From Asaia bogorensis (lineage in GTDB: Bacteria; Pseudomonadota; Alphaproteobacteria; Rhodospirillales; CAMCUA01): a stretch of 35,248 nt of DNA. The translations under genes were made by a program, and so were the position numbers. Position 1 is the first letter of the stretch; each line of letters begins with the position of its first letter. Positions 15,902-23,156 of the stretch are shown one piece after another. The stretch spans positions 1 to 35,248 of the forward strand of contig CAMCUA010000004.1 of assembly GCA_945878455.1 (NCBI GenBank), read 5' to 3'. A model generated the notes under the pieces. That model saw nothing but the letters and a program-made list of their open reading frames with translations, had not been told where the DNA came from and searched no databases.

Positions 15902-16666
15902 TCAGCCGCGCCCGACGAAGGGCATGTTAACCGCCGTTAGCGTGCCTTCCAGCACATTGACCCCATCGGGCAGCAGCACCATGGCCAGCACGATGCCGGC
16001 AACGTCGTCGATCTCCATAATGCCTTCCTTGGCCGCCTGCTCGTCGCGGCCGAGCCAACGGTCGGTGCGGGTGTTGCCATTGTTCAGTTGGCTGACAGCG
16101 ATGCCGTCGGCGCGGCCTTCGAGGGCCAAGGAACGGGTTAGACCGGTCAGGCCAACCTTGGCGGCAACATAGGCCGCTGAATTGGCGCGTGGCACCTTCG
16201 CGGCGATGCTGCCGATGTTGACGATGCGGCCCGATTGCTGCTTCTTCATAATGCGCAGCGCCTCACGCCCGGTCAGGAAAACCGCCGTCAGGTTGGAATT
16301 GATGACCTTGTTCCAGTTGGCGAATGGCATGTCGACAACCAGTTCTCGAGTGTTGCTGCCGGCGTTGTTGATCAGGATGTCGAGCCGTCCAAACAGGTCC
16401 ACGGTGCGTTTGAACATCGCCTGCACCTGCGCCTCGACACCGACGTCGCAAACCACCGCCTCGACCCGCGAACCGGTCGCCTGGGCCAGTTCTTTCGCTG
16501 CCGACTCCAGGCGTTCCTTGCCACGGGCGCAGATCACCACAGATGCACCCTCGCCGGCAAAATGCCGGGCGATGCCCTTGCCGATGCCGGTGCTGCCGCC
16601 GGTTACGATTGCCACCTTGCCGGCCAGCCGCTTGCCCGCGGACGGGCTGCGTTGAGTGTTGGCCAT
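15902..16666 (-). CDS. SDR-family oxidoreductase, third (promoter-proximal) of three tandem paralogues
   Basis: This 254-residue classical SDR has TGGSTGIG at residues 22-29, NNAGSN at 100-105, S153 and Y166-x-x-x-K170 (YVAAK). It is the first gene of the minus-strand SDR run. The N-terminal ~12 residues (ANTQRSPSAGKR) are a short polar extension. After the catalytic site it has SQLNNGNTRT instead of the usual P-G, shared only with the middle copy. It diverges from the FO synthase gene across about 110 bp, a region that must contain promoters for both directions. Involvement in the same pathway as FO synthase is not indicated by anything but position. Confidence 0.93.
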   Translation of the reverse strand: MANTQRSPSAGKRLAGKVAIVTGGSTGIGKGIARHFAGEGASVVICARGKERLESAAKELAQATGSRVEAVVCDVGVEAQVQAMFKRTVDLFGRLDILINNAGSNTRELVVDMPFANWNKVINSNLTAVFLTGREALRIMKKQQSGRIVNIGSIAAKVPRANSAAYVAAKVGLTGLTRSLALEGRADGIAVSQLNNGNTRTDRWLGRDEQAAKEGIMEIDDVAGIVLAMVLLPDGVNVLEGTLTAVNMPFVGRG

Positions 16667-16778
16667 GCCGTCCTCCCCTGATTTTCATTGTTGTCCGGTT
16701 AACCCGGAACCAGGACGATAACCCGATCGGCCCACCTACGTCACGGACGATGACACGGGCAAGTCTTTTCCTGTAGGG

Positions 16779-19232
16779 ATGGGTGACCCCTATCGAGTTT
16801 CCCCATCGATGCCCTTCACCCCACCCACCGAGGTCGCGCCGCTGCTGGCCCTGTCCGCAGCTGGGGGACGCATCGCCGATTGGGATGCGCCCGCGCTGGC
16901 GCGCGTCGACGACCTGGCCCCGCTGACCGCCGCGGCCGCCAGCCGTCGCGATGCGGCCTTTGGCGGGGTGCAGACCTATTCGCGCAAGGTGTTCATCCCG
17001 CTGACCCAGCTGTGCCGCGACGTCTGCCACTATTGCACCTTCGCCCAACCGCCCCGGCGGGAGCAAACGGCATTCCTCGCTCCCGACACAGTGCTCGACA
17101 TCGCCCGGCGCGGCGCCGCCGCCGGTTGCCGCGAGGCTCTGTTCACCCTGGGCGACAGACCGGAGCGGCGCTACGCAGCCGCCCGCCGGGAACTGGACCG
17201 GCTTGGCCACGCCACCACGCTGTCCTACCTGGAGGCCATGGCGGAACGGGTTTTTTCCGAAACCGGTCTGCTGCCCCACCTCAACCCCGGGATCATGGCA
17301 GCAAGCGACATTGCCGCCCTGCGCCGCGTGTCCGTCTCCATGGGGTTGATGCTGGAAAGTGGGTCGGCCCGCCTGATGGCGCCGGGCGGACCGCATCATG
17401 GCTCACCGGACAAGGAACCGTCGGTTCGCTTGGCCACCCTCGCGCGCGCCGGCGAAGCCGCCGTACCCTTCACCACCGGCCTGCTGATCGGCATCGGCGA
17501 GACGCGCGAAGAACGCATCGCCGACCTTCTCGCCATCCGCGCGCTTGGTGAGCGATACGGCCACATCCAGGAAGTGATCGTGCAGAATTTCCGCGCCAAG
17601 CCGGGAACCCGGATGGCGCGGGCGGGCGAACCGTCGCTGGATGAACACCTGTGGACAATCGCCGTGGCACGCCTGCTGCTCGGCCCCGAGATATCCATTC
17701 AAGCGCCGCCGAACCTGCGTCCCGGCGTGCTGGCATCGTTGATCGATGCCGGCATCGATGACTGGGGTGGCGTTTCGCCGGTGACGCCGGACCACGTCAA
17801 TCCGGAAGCTCCCTGGCCGCAGCTCGACCAGTTGGCGGAAGCGACCGCGGCCGCCGGCCGTGTGCTGGTCGAGCGGCTGGCCATCCGACCGGCATATGCC
17901 CGCGACGCTGACCGTTGGTTGGATGGCCGCATGGCCATTGCCGTGCGCCGGTCCATCGATGCCGCCGGCTTGGCGCGTAGCGACCGGTGGCAGCCCGGCG
18001 CCGCCCTGCCCATTCCCCTGCGCGGTACTGTTCCTGTTGCAGCGGTGCGCGGCCCGCTGGCCCGCATCCTGGCCCGCGCCCGCGATGGCCAGGACCTGAC
18101 GGAAGACGAGATCGTCTCCTTGTTCGGCGCACGCGGCGCCGACGAGGCTGCCGTGATGGCCGCCGCCGACGCCCTGCGCCGCGAGGCCGTGGGCGACACC
18201 GTGCGCTACGTCGTCAATCGCAACGTCAATTACACCAATGTCTGTACCTACCATTGCGGCTTCTGCGCCTTTTCCAAGGGGCGCGTACAGGAGGACAAAC
18301 GCGGCCGGCCCTATGCCCTCGACCTCGGCGAGATCGGCCGGCGGGCGGCCGAAGCCTGGGCACGCGGCGCCACGGAGATCTGCCTTCAGGGCGGCATCCA
18401 TCCAGCCTATACGGGACAGACCTATCTCGACGTTCTGGCCGCCGTGAAAGCCGCCGCGCCAGGCCTGCATGTTCATGCCTTCACACCGTTGGAAGTGAGC
18501 CAGGGCGCCGCAACACTGGGCATCGACGTGCGGGCGTTTCTGACCCGTCTGCAAGTCGCCGGCCTGGGCAGCCTGCCCGGTACCGCCGCCGAAATCCTCG
18601 ACGATCCCATCCGCGCCATTATCTGTCCCGACAAGCTCGACACCGATTCCTGGTTGTCGGTCATGGAAAGCGCGCATGACCTGGGGCTGCGCTCGACCGC
18701 CACGATCATGTTTGGCCACGTCGACGGACCGGCCAACTGGGCACGACACTTGTTGCGGCTGCGTGCCTTGCAGCAGCGCACCGGCGGTTTCACCGAGTTC
18801 GTGCCCCTGCCCTTCGTGGCCATGGAAGCGCCGCTTTACCTCAGGGGCCGCAGCCGCGCCGGCCCCACCTTTCGCGAAGCCATGCTGATGCATGCCATCG
18901 CCCGCCTGGCGCTGTTCCCGGGGTTCGTCAATATCCAGGCTTCCTGGGTGAAGATGGGACCGGACGGACTGGCGGCCTGCTTGGCGGCCGGGGCCAACGA
19001 TGCGGGCGGCACGCTGATGAACGAATCGATCACCCGCGCGGCTGGCGCCACCCATGGACAGGAGATGCCACCCGCCACCATGGCGGCCTTGATCCGCTCG
19101 GCCGGCCGGCAGCCCCAGCCACGCACCACCCTTTATGGCGCGGTCGACCCGGAACGCACGGCGGCGGCCGAATCGGCCATCGCTCTGGAGCCAATAGTCG
19201 AACGCCCCGCCGCCTGGCTCGGCGCGGCCTGA
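16779..19232 (+). CDS. FO synthase, fused CofG-CofH (FbiC-type), deazaflavin/F420 precursor biosynthesis
   Basis: This 817-residue protein contains two radical SAM domains in one chain. The CofG-like half has LTQLCRDVCHYCTFAQ with the CX3CX2C cluster at C79, C83 and C86. The CofH-like half has NVCTYHCGFCAFSKG with C489, C493 and C496. Other family segments are FTLGDRPERRY, HLNPGIM, TTGLLIGIGETREER and LQGGIHPAYTGQTYLDVLAAVKAAAP. FO synthase couples 5-amino-6-ribitylamino-uracil with tyrosine to form 7,8-didemethyl-8-hydroxy-5-deazariboflavin, the F420 chromophore and a photolyase antenna. The fused form is typical of actinobacteria and occurs in some proteobacteria. The start may be 16779 or the ATG at 16809 (MPFTPP); neither has a clear Shine-Dalgarno. 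No cofC, cofD, cofE or photolyase gene lies in this window. Confidence 0.95.
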   Translation: MGDPYRVSPSMPFTPPTEVAPLLALSAAGGRIADWDAPALARVDDLAPLTAAAASRRDAAFGGVQTYSRKVFIPLTQLCRDVCHYCTFAQPPRREQTAFLAPDTVLDIARRGAAAGCREALFTLGDRPERRYAAARRELDRLGHATTLSYLEAMAERVFSETGLLPHLNPGIMAASDIAALRRVSVSMGLMLESGSARLMAPGGPHHGSPDKEPSVRLATLARAGEAAVPFTTGLLIGIGETREERIADLLAIRALGERYGHIQEVIVQNFRAKPGTRMARAGEPSLDEHLWTIAVARLLLGPEISIQAPPNLRPGVLASLIDAGIDDWGGVSPVTPDHVNPEAPWPQLDQLAEATAAAGRVLVERLAIRPAYARDADRWLDGRMAIAVRRSIDAAGLARSDRWQPGAALPIPLRGTVPVAAVRGPLARILARARDGQDLTEDEIVSLFGARGADEAAVMAAADALRREAVGDTVRYVVNRNVNYTNVCTYHCGFCAFSKGRVQEDKRGRPYALDLGEIGRRAAEAWARGATEICLQGGIHPAYTGQTYLDVLAAVKAAAPGLHVHAFTPLEVSQGAATLGIDVRAFLTRLQVAGLGSLPGTAAEILDDPIRAIICPDKLDTDSWLSVMESAHDLGLRSTATIMFGHVDGPANWARHLLRLRALQQRTGGFTEFVPLPFVAMEAPLYLRGRSRAGPTFREAMLMHAIARLALFPGFVNIQASWVKMGPDGLAACLAAGANDAGGTLMNESITRAAGATHGQEMPPATMAALIRSAGRQPQPRTTLYGAVDPERTAAAESAIALEPIVERPAAWLGAA

Positions 19233-19348
19233 CGGCGCGACATCGGGCCCATCTTGACGCTCTCTTAACCTGCGGCGCGTTAAATGGCATTGACGCGGCG
19301 TATACACTTTTTCGGCGCCGCCGCATCGATGGAGCCGCTGCCTCGTCC

Positions 19349-20029
19349 ATGATTCTGACCCGGGAAAGCATTAGGGATGGCTATGTGCAGCGCCTGGTGG
19401 CTCACGAACAGGCCGGGCGCAAGCCGCTGTCTGAAGAGCAGCTGAGGCTTTCCCGCCGGCAGGCGCTGGCCCGCAATGCGGCCAATGGCGAGGTCTGGAT
19501 CTTCGGCTACGGTTCCCTGATGTGGAACCCGGCGTTCCACTTTGTCGAGTCGCGGACGGGCACCATCTTCGGCTATCGCCGTCGCTTCTGCCTATGGTCG
19601 ACCATGGGACGTGGCAGTCCCGATAATCCCGGCCTGATGCTGGGCCTTGCCAGCGGCGGTAGTTGCCAGGGTCTGGCCTTGCGCATCGCACCCCAGGTCG
19701 TCGAATCGGAAACCGATATCCTGTGGCGGCGTGAGATGGTCAGGGGCGCCTATCGGCCGAGTTGGGTGCGCGTCCACACGCCGGAGGGCGTTGTCACCGC
19801 CATTACCTTCGTGATCAATCCGCAACACGATGCCTATGCCGGCATTCTGCCCGAGGAAACCGTGGTGGCGTCTATTGCGACGGCATGCGGCCGGCTGGGC
19901 CCTTGCGCCGAGTATCTGACCAATACGGTTTCCCATATGCAGGCGCTGGGCATCCGCGATCGGCATATGAGCGACCTGCTCGCCAAAGTCCGCGCCACGC
20001 CCCCGCAACAGACAACCGATGGCAGCTAG
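19349..20029 (+). CDS. Gamma-glutamylcyclotransferase, ChaC-type
   Basis: This 226-residue protein carries the ChaC nucleotide/substrate loop WIFGYGSLMWNP at residues 50-61 and a second family segment IFGYRRRFCLWSTMGRG. The probable catalytic glutamate is E129 in LWRREMVRGAY. ChaC enzymes cleave glutathione into 5-oxoproline and cysteinyl-glycine in the cytosol, lowering the glutathione pool. The first ~45 residues are a charged helical extension typical of bacterial ChaC. Its last 11 nt overlap the start of the cyclase gene, implying co-transcription and translational coupling. No recognisable promoter was found in the 116 bp before it, although that spacer is relatively rich in TTGAC-like words. 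Confidence 0.92.
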   Translation: MILTRESIRDGYVQRLVAHEQAGRKPLSEEQLRLSRRQALARNAANGEVWIFGYGSLMWNPAFHFVESRTGTIFGYRRRFCLWSTMGRGSPDNPGLMLGLASGGSCQGLALRIAPQVVESETDILWRREMVRGAYRPSWVRVHTPEGVVTAITFVINPQHDAYAGILPEETVVASIATACGRLGPCAEYLTNTVSHMQALGIRDRHMSDLLAKVRATPPQQTTDGS

Positions 20030-21719
20030 CATGCCCACCCTGAGGCTGGCTTTGAACGAAGGACGATTGCGTCTGTGGTCGGGGCTCGTCCTCGTCGCTT
20101 ACGTTGTTCCGCACTTGCTCAATCACACGCTCGGCTTGATCTCGCTCGACGCCATGGAGGGGCTGCGGCAGGTCATCTCTGCTGTCTGGTACAGCCTGCC
20201 CGGGACTATCGCATTGTACGGGGCGTTCCTGATACATTTTAGCCTTGGCCTACTATCGCTGTTTCGCCGCCCCCACTTACGCATGCCGCTGTGGGAGGCT
20301 GCCCAGCTGACTTTAGGTCTGTTGGTCTGGCCCTTGCTTCTCGCGCATGCGCTTGGCACGCGGGGAGCCGCTACGTTGCTCGGCATCGACGTGACCTATC
20401 CCCTGGTGGTCGCCACCCTTTGGTTGGTGCGGGAATGGGGATGGTTGCAGCAAATTCTTCTGGTCTTCGTCGTCTGGGGTCATCTGTGCGTCGGGCTGCA
20501 TTTTTGGCTGCGCCTGAGATCTGGATACCGGCGTATCGTGCCGTTGCTTTATCCCCTGGCAGTGCTGTTGCCGTTGCTGGCTGTCGCCGGTTTCGTGCGG
20601 GCCGGGGCCGATGTCGGCGCGTTGGACGCCGCTGACCCGGCATGGCGGACCAGTCTTTTAGCGCCGCGCGACAATGCCCCGGCGGCAGCGAAGGCGACCT
20701 TGCAGCAGACCGCCGATGCGCTGATGGGTGCCATCTTCGGCGCCATCGCGCTGACGCTCGTCTGCCGGTTGGTGCGAACGGCATATCGAAACCGCCATGG
20801 GCGCTATCGCCTGGGCTGTCCCGACGGACGGACATTGATCGCTCCAGTCGGCCAGACTGTTTTGGCGACAATCCGCGCCGCCGGCATTCCACATGCGGCG
20901 GTCTGCGGCGGACGGGGTCGTTGTACGACCTGCCGGGTCAGGGTTACCGAAGGCCGGGCCGGTCTGGCACCGCCCGAAGAGGTGGAGAGCCGCGCCTTGT
21001 CGCGTCTGGGCACACCGGAAAACGTTCGGTTGGCCTGCCAGCTGCGCCCGCGCGGCGATTTGACGGTGCTGCCCTTGCTGCCGCCCCAGGCCGTGGCCAG
21101 TTCTTCGGCGGCGGGTGGCGTTAACGGCCGCGAACAGACCGTGGTCATTCTCTTCGCCGATCTGCGCGGTTCCACGCGTTTGGGCGAACGCAAATTACCC
21201 TATGACGTGCTGTTCATCCTCAACCAATTTTTCGCCGAGATGGCCGCCGCCTTGCGCGCGACGGATGGGCACTACGCCCAATTCAACGGCGACGGGCTCA
21301 TGGCGCTCTACGGTCTCGACGGCGATATCCAACGAGCCGCCCGCCAGGCCATGGCTGGCGCCGACCAGATGCTAAATCGGCTCGAGCAACTCAATCAGGT
21401 CCTGGCAATGGAACTTGCCGAACCCCTGCGCATGGGCATCGGCATTCACTGCGGCGAGGCCATCGTCGGCACCATGGGTCCCCCGGCGGCACCGATACTC
21501 TCGGCTATCGGCGACAATGTTAACGTGGCCGCTCGGCTGGAGTCGCTGACGAAACACTACGACGCCCCCGTCGTCATATCCGTCGAGGCGGTCAAGGCTG
21601 CCGGCATCGAAGCGCCAGGCGAGGGACGCCACCTGTCGAACGTATCCGGGCGGCATGGACCGATCGAGATTTTTGCCCTCGCCCATCCGGCGAGCTGGCT
21701 TGCCGCTCTCCGTCGTTGA
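20019..21719 (+). CDS. Class III adenylate/guanylate cyclase with histidine-rich membrane anchor and [2Fe-2S] domain
   Basis: Three parts are visible in 566 residues. Residues ~15-255 form about six membrane helices with in-helix histidines (H32, H36, H73, H110, H155, H161), a pattern like diheme b anchors of succinate:quinone oxidoreductases. Residues ~262-355 are a plant-type ferredoxin domain with VCGGRGRCTTC (C296, C302, C305) and LACQ (C340). Residues ~372-555 are a class III cyclase domain with metal aspartates in FADLRGST (D381) and FNGDGLMALYG (D425) and the transition-state segment GDNVNVAARLES. A redox- or quinone-controlled cyclase with a similar heme-containing anchor, CyaC, is known from Sinorhizobium meliloti. 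Product is probably cAMP, inferred from the family. Start is 20019 or 20031; the first overlaps ChaC by 11 nt. Confidence 0.93.
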   Translation: MAASMPTLRLALNEGRLRLWSGLVLVAYVVPHLLNHTLGLISLDAMEGLRQVISAVWYSLPGTIALYGAFLIHFSLGLLSLFRRPHLRMPLWEAAQLTLGLLVWPLLLAHALGTRGAATLLGIDVTYPLVVATLWLVREWGWLQQILLVFVVWGHLCVGLHFWLRLRSGYRRIVPLLYPLAVLLPLLAVAGFVRAGADVGALDAADPAWRTSLLAPRDNAPAAAKATLQQTADALMGAIFGAIALTLVCRLVRTAYRNRHGRYRLGCPDGRTLIAPVGQTVLATIRAAGIPHAAVCGGRGRCTTCRVRVTEGRAGLAPPEEVESRALSRLGTPENVRLACQLRPRGDLTVLPLLPPQAVASSSAAGGVNGREQTVVILFADLRGSTRLGERKLPYDVLFILNQFFAEMAAALRATDGHYAQFNGDGLMALYGLDGDIQRAARQAMAGADQMLNRLEQLNQVLAMELAEPLRMGIGIHCGEAIVGTMGPPAAPILSAIGDNVNVAARLESLTKHYDAPVVISVEAVKAAGIEAPGEGRHLSNVSGRHGPIEIFALAHPASWLAALRR

Positions 21720-21752
21720 GTTTCGGATGTTGAGTTTCAGCAGGTACCAATG

Positions 21753-21778
21753 AAAAAGCCCCTCACCAGGAGGGGCTT
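21753..21778 (-). terminator. Intrinsic terminator for the small minus-strand gene 21809-22045
   Basis: AAGCCCCTC (21756-21764) pairs over 9 bp with GAGGGGCTT (21770-21778) with a five-base loop. On the minus strand the stem is followed by TTTTTCA, so it terminates transcription leftward from the 78-aa gene. It also separates that gene from the convergent cyclase gene, where it may work weakly in the other direction. Confidence 0.8.
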
Positions 21779-21808
21779 GCAGACAAAAGACCCGACCAGT
21801 CTGGCCTG

Positions 21809-22045
21809 TCAGACGGAAATATCGAGCTGGCCGTTGTTGGCAGCAGGCGCAGGTGCGCTGACGTCGCGCGCCTGCTGTGTGGCAGCGGCGTCGCGGCTCT
21901 CCTGAGCTTTCGCATCGGCCGTCAATCGTACTTGGCGCAACTGCTCATTTTGCTCGCTCGCCAAACGGACAGCTTGGCGAGCGGCGGCGAGCGGCAACAA
22001 GGCAACTTTGACCGGCTGAGTCGTATCAAATGAGTCGACAGCCAT
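21809..22045 (-). CDS. Small conserved-looking hypothetical protein (78 aa)
   Basis: I do not recognise this family. It is a real gene in my judgement because it has GAAGGAT about 10 nt before the ATG and its own well-formed terminator 30 bp after the stop. The product is 78 residues, with an Ala/Gln/Arg-rich helical centre (AAARQAVRLASEQNEQLRQ) that could form a short coiled coil, a low-complexity Ala/Pro linker and a terminal LDISV. There is no signal peptide, membrane segment or cysteine. Small proteins with an ordered helix and a beta-like C-terminal tail are common beside motility or secretion genes, but nothing here supports that role. It diverges from the HTH gene across an AT-rich spacer. 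Confidence 0.7.
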   Translation of the reverse strand: MAVDSFDTTQPVKVALLPLAAARQAVRLASEQNEQLRQVRLTADAKAQESRDAAATQQARDVSAPAPAANNGQLDISV

Positions 22046-22243
22046 GTCGGATTATCCTTCGCGACATAACCTATAGCATAGAATATAACGTATATATATC
22101 GAATTGCACGTAAATTCCATAACGGGGCAATAGAGTGAAGATGCCATTGAGCCGGCAACCCGGATAAAATCAGTACCCTACCGGTTGGCTTTGCACCGTC
22201 GATCGATACGGCCAGTCGTCATTGAAAGGAAAACCGTCACCTT
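22046..22243. promoter_or_regulatory. AT-rich divergent intergenic region between the 78-aa gene and the HTH gene
   Basis: This 198-bp spacer contains the most AT-rich patch I see in the window (ATAACGTATATATATCG at about 22084-22100), in contrast to the GC-rich surroundings. It must hold the promoters of both flanking genes. Several -10-like words exist on the minus strand (TATATA, TATTCT, TATAGG), but none has an unambiguous -35 at 16-18 bp, so I do not name a promoter. The HTH protein encoded alongside could bind here; that is inference. Confidence 0.5.
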
Positions 22244-22690
22244 ATGTCGGACATCGATGAAATCAGTCAGGAGGCTGTCCAGAAGCAGGTAACGGACACG
22301 CTGCGCCGATATGTCGGGCTCGGGCGGCCGTTCAGCGTCACCGAGTTCGCTAAGGCAACCGGCATTCCCGAGCGCACCTTAAAAAGCTATCAGGGCGGAC
22401 AGGCCACTCCTAGTTTTGCCTATATGTTGCGGTTGATGGCTGTTTTACCCCCAGAGTTTGCAGATGCCGTCTTGGCGCCCGCCAATCTTGGTAATGTCAG
22501 CCGCATCCATCGCGGCCGCGGCTCCAGCTTAGATGTCCACGCTTTGGCCAGTCAGCTCAATAGCTTAATTGCTCAGGCGCTGGCCGACGATGGGATCATC
22601 GATCACCTGGAAGAAGCGGATATGGAGCCCACGGTGCGTTCTCTGCAGGCCCGTTGCAACGCTTGGCTGTCGCGCCGTCAACCGCGCTGA
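22244..22690 (+). CDS. Helix-turn-helix DNA-binding protein (XRE-like), unknown target
   Basis: This 148-residue protein has an HTH of the XRE/Cro type at about residues 31-66: [19 protein letters not shown] is the helix-turn-helix core and [19 protein letters not shown] the following helices. The C-terminal half is helical ([20 protein letters not shown]) and has no recognised ligand domain; it may dimerise. AAAGGA lies about 13 nt before the ATG. It sits between the AT-rich divergent spacer and rpmJ, and the divergent arrangement with the 78-aa gene suggests local autoregulation. Phage-type repressors have similar HTHs, but no other phage gene is present. Confidence 0.8.
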   Translation: MSDIDEISQEAVQKQVTDTLRRYVGLGRPFSVTEFAKATGIPERTLKSYQGGQATPSFAYMLRLMAVLPPEFADAVLAPANLGNVSRIHRGRGSSLDVHALASQLNSLIAQALADDGIIDHLEEADMEPTVRSLQARCNAWLSRRQPR

Positions 22691-22721
22691 ATGGGCTACA
22701 CCAACGCCGGGCGGGCAGCCG

Positions 22722-22750
22722 TTGACAGGGGTCAGGCCCTACCCTATGGT
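22722..22750 (+). promoter_or_regulatory. Sigma70-type promoter of rpmJ
   Basis: TTGACA at 22722-22727 is a perfect -35 element; TATGGT at 22745-22750 is a good -10, with a 17-bp spacer. Transcription would start around 22757, giving an untranslated leader of about 65 nt before the L36 start codon. It lies in the 133-bp gap between the HTH gene and rpmJ, so rpmJ need not depend on readthrough. Confidence 0.75.
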
Positions 22751-22823
22751 CCGCCCCCGGCCGCGCCCCAAAGGCACGGTGATGGGACGAACAGTGGATG
22801 CGAGCAGCGCAAGAGTTCAGGCC

Positions 22824-22949
22824 ATGAAGATCAGAAATTCGCTTAAATCGGCCAAAACCCGCGACAAGAACTGCGTTCTCGTCCGGCGCAAAGGGCGCAT
22901 GTTCGTCATCAACAAGCGCAACCCCCGCTTCAAGGCGCGCCAGGGCTGA
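22824..22949 (+). CDS. rpmJ: 50S ribosomal protein L36 (41-residue form without the zinc cysteines)
   Basis: The track shows this only as the end of a 126-aa frame (22569-22949). The real gene starts at the ATG at 22824 and encodes 41 residues beginning [17 protein letters not shown] and ending NPRFKARQG, an unmistakable bacterial L36. Only one cysteine remains where zinc-binding L36 has a C-C-C-H cluster, so this is the C-minus (YkgO-like) form common in alphaproteobacteria. It binds 23S rRNA and helps finish large-subunit assembly. It is monocistronic by position, with its own consensus promoter; the next gene begins 207 bp downstream. Confidence 0.96.
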   Translation: MKIRNSLKSAKTRDKNCVLVRRKGRMFVINKRNPRFKARQG

Positions 22950-23156
22950 CGGTCACGTCGAATCCGTCACCGATACTTGGCTCCTACTTTAACCATCCAC
23001 ACCAGCTCACGCACTTGTGAACGAGCGCGCGGCCTATAGGCTTGCGCTCTGCTCATCGGCGTTTCCGACCCCCGACGGTCGCCTATCGATGACGCCATGG
23101 GTTTCCGATGGCGGCGTCGTTGCCTATGATCGCTGCGGCAAAGCTGGAGAGACCGC
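22950..23156 (+). other. Intergenic region between rpmJ and the GlcD-like gene
   Basis: This 207-bp spacer should contain the end of the rpmJ transcript and the promoter of the FAD oxidase gene. I found no clear stem plus T-tract and no convincing promoter. The short ORFs listed here (23017-23316 and neighbours) show no family resemblance. Confidence 0.4.

Noticed and set aside
16263-17399. 378-aa minus-strand ORF spanning the SDR/FO synthase junction
   Set aside because: Its C-terminal part is an out-of-frame reading of the third SDR gene and the rest is antisense to FO synthase.
17403-19307. 634-aa minus-strand ORF
   Set aside because: Antisense to FO synthase, which has both radical SAM motifs. 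No recognisable domain in the minus-strand translation.
22244-22690. Prophage repressor
   Set aside because: No other phage gene is present; an HTH alone does not indicate a prophage.
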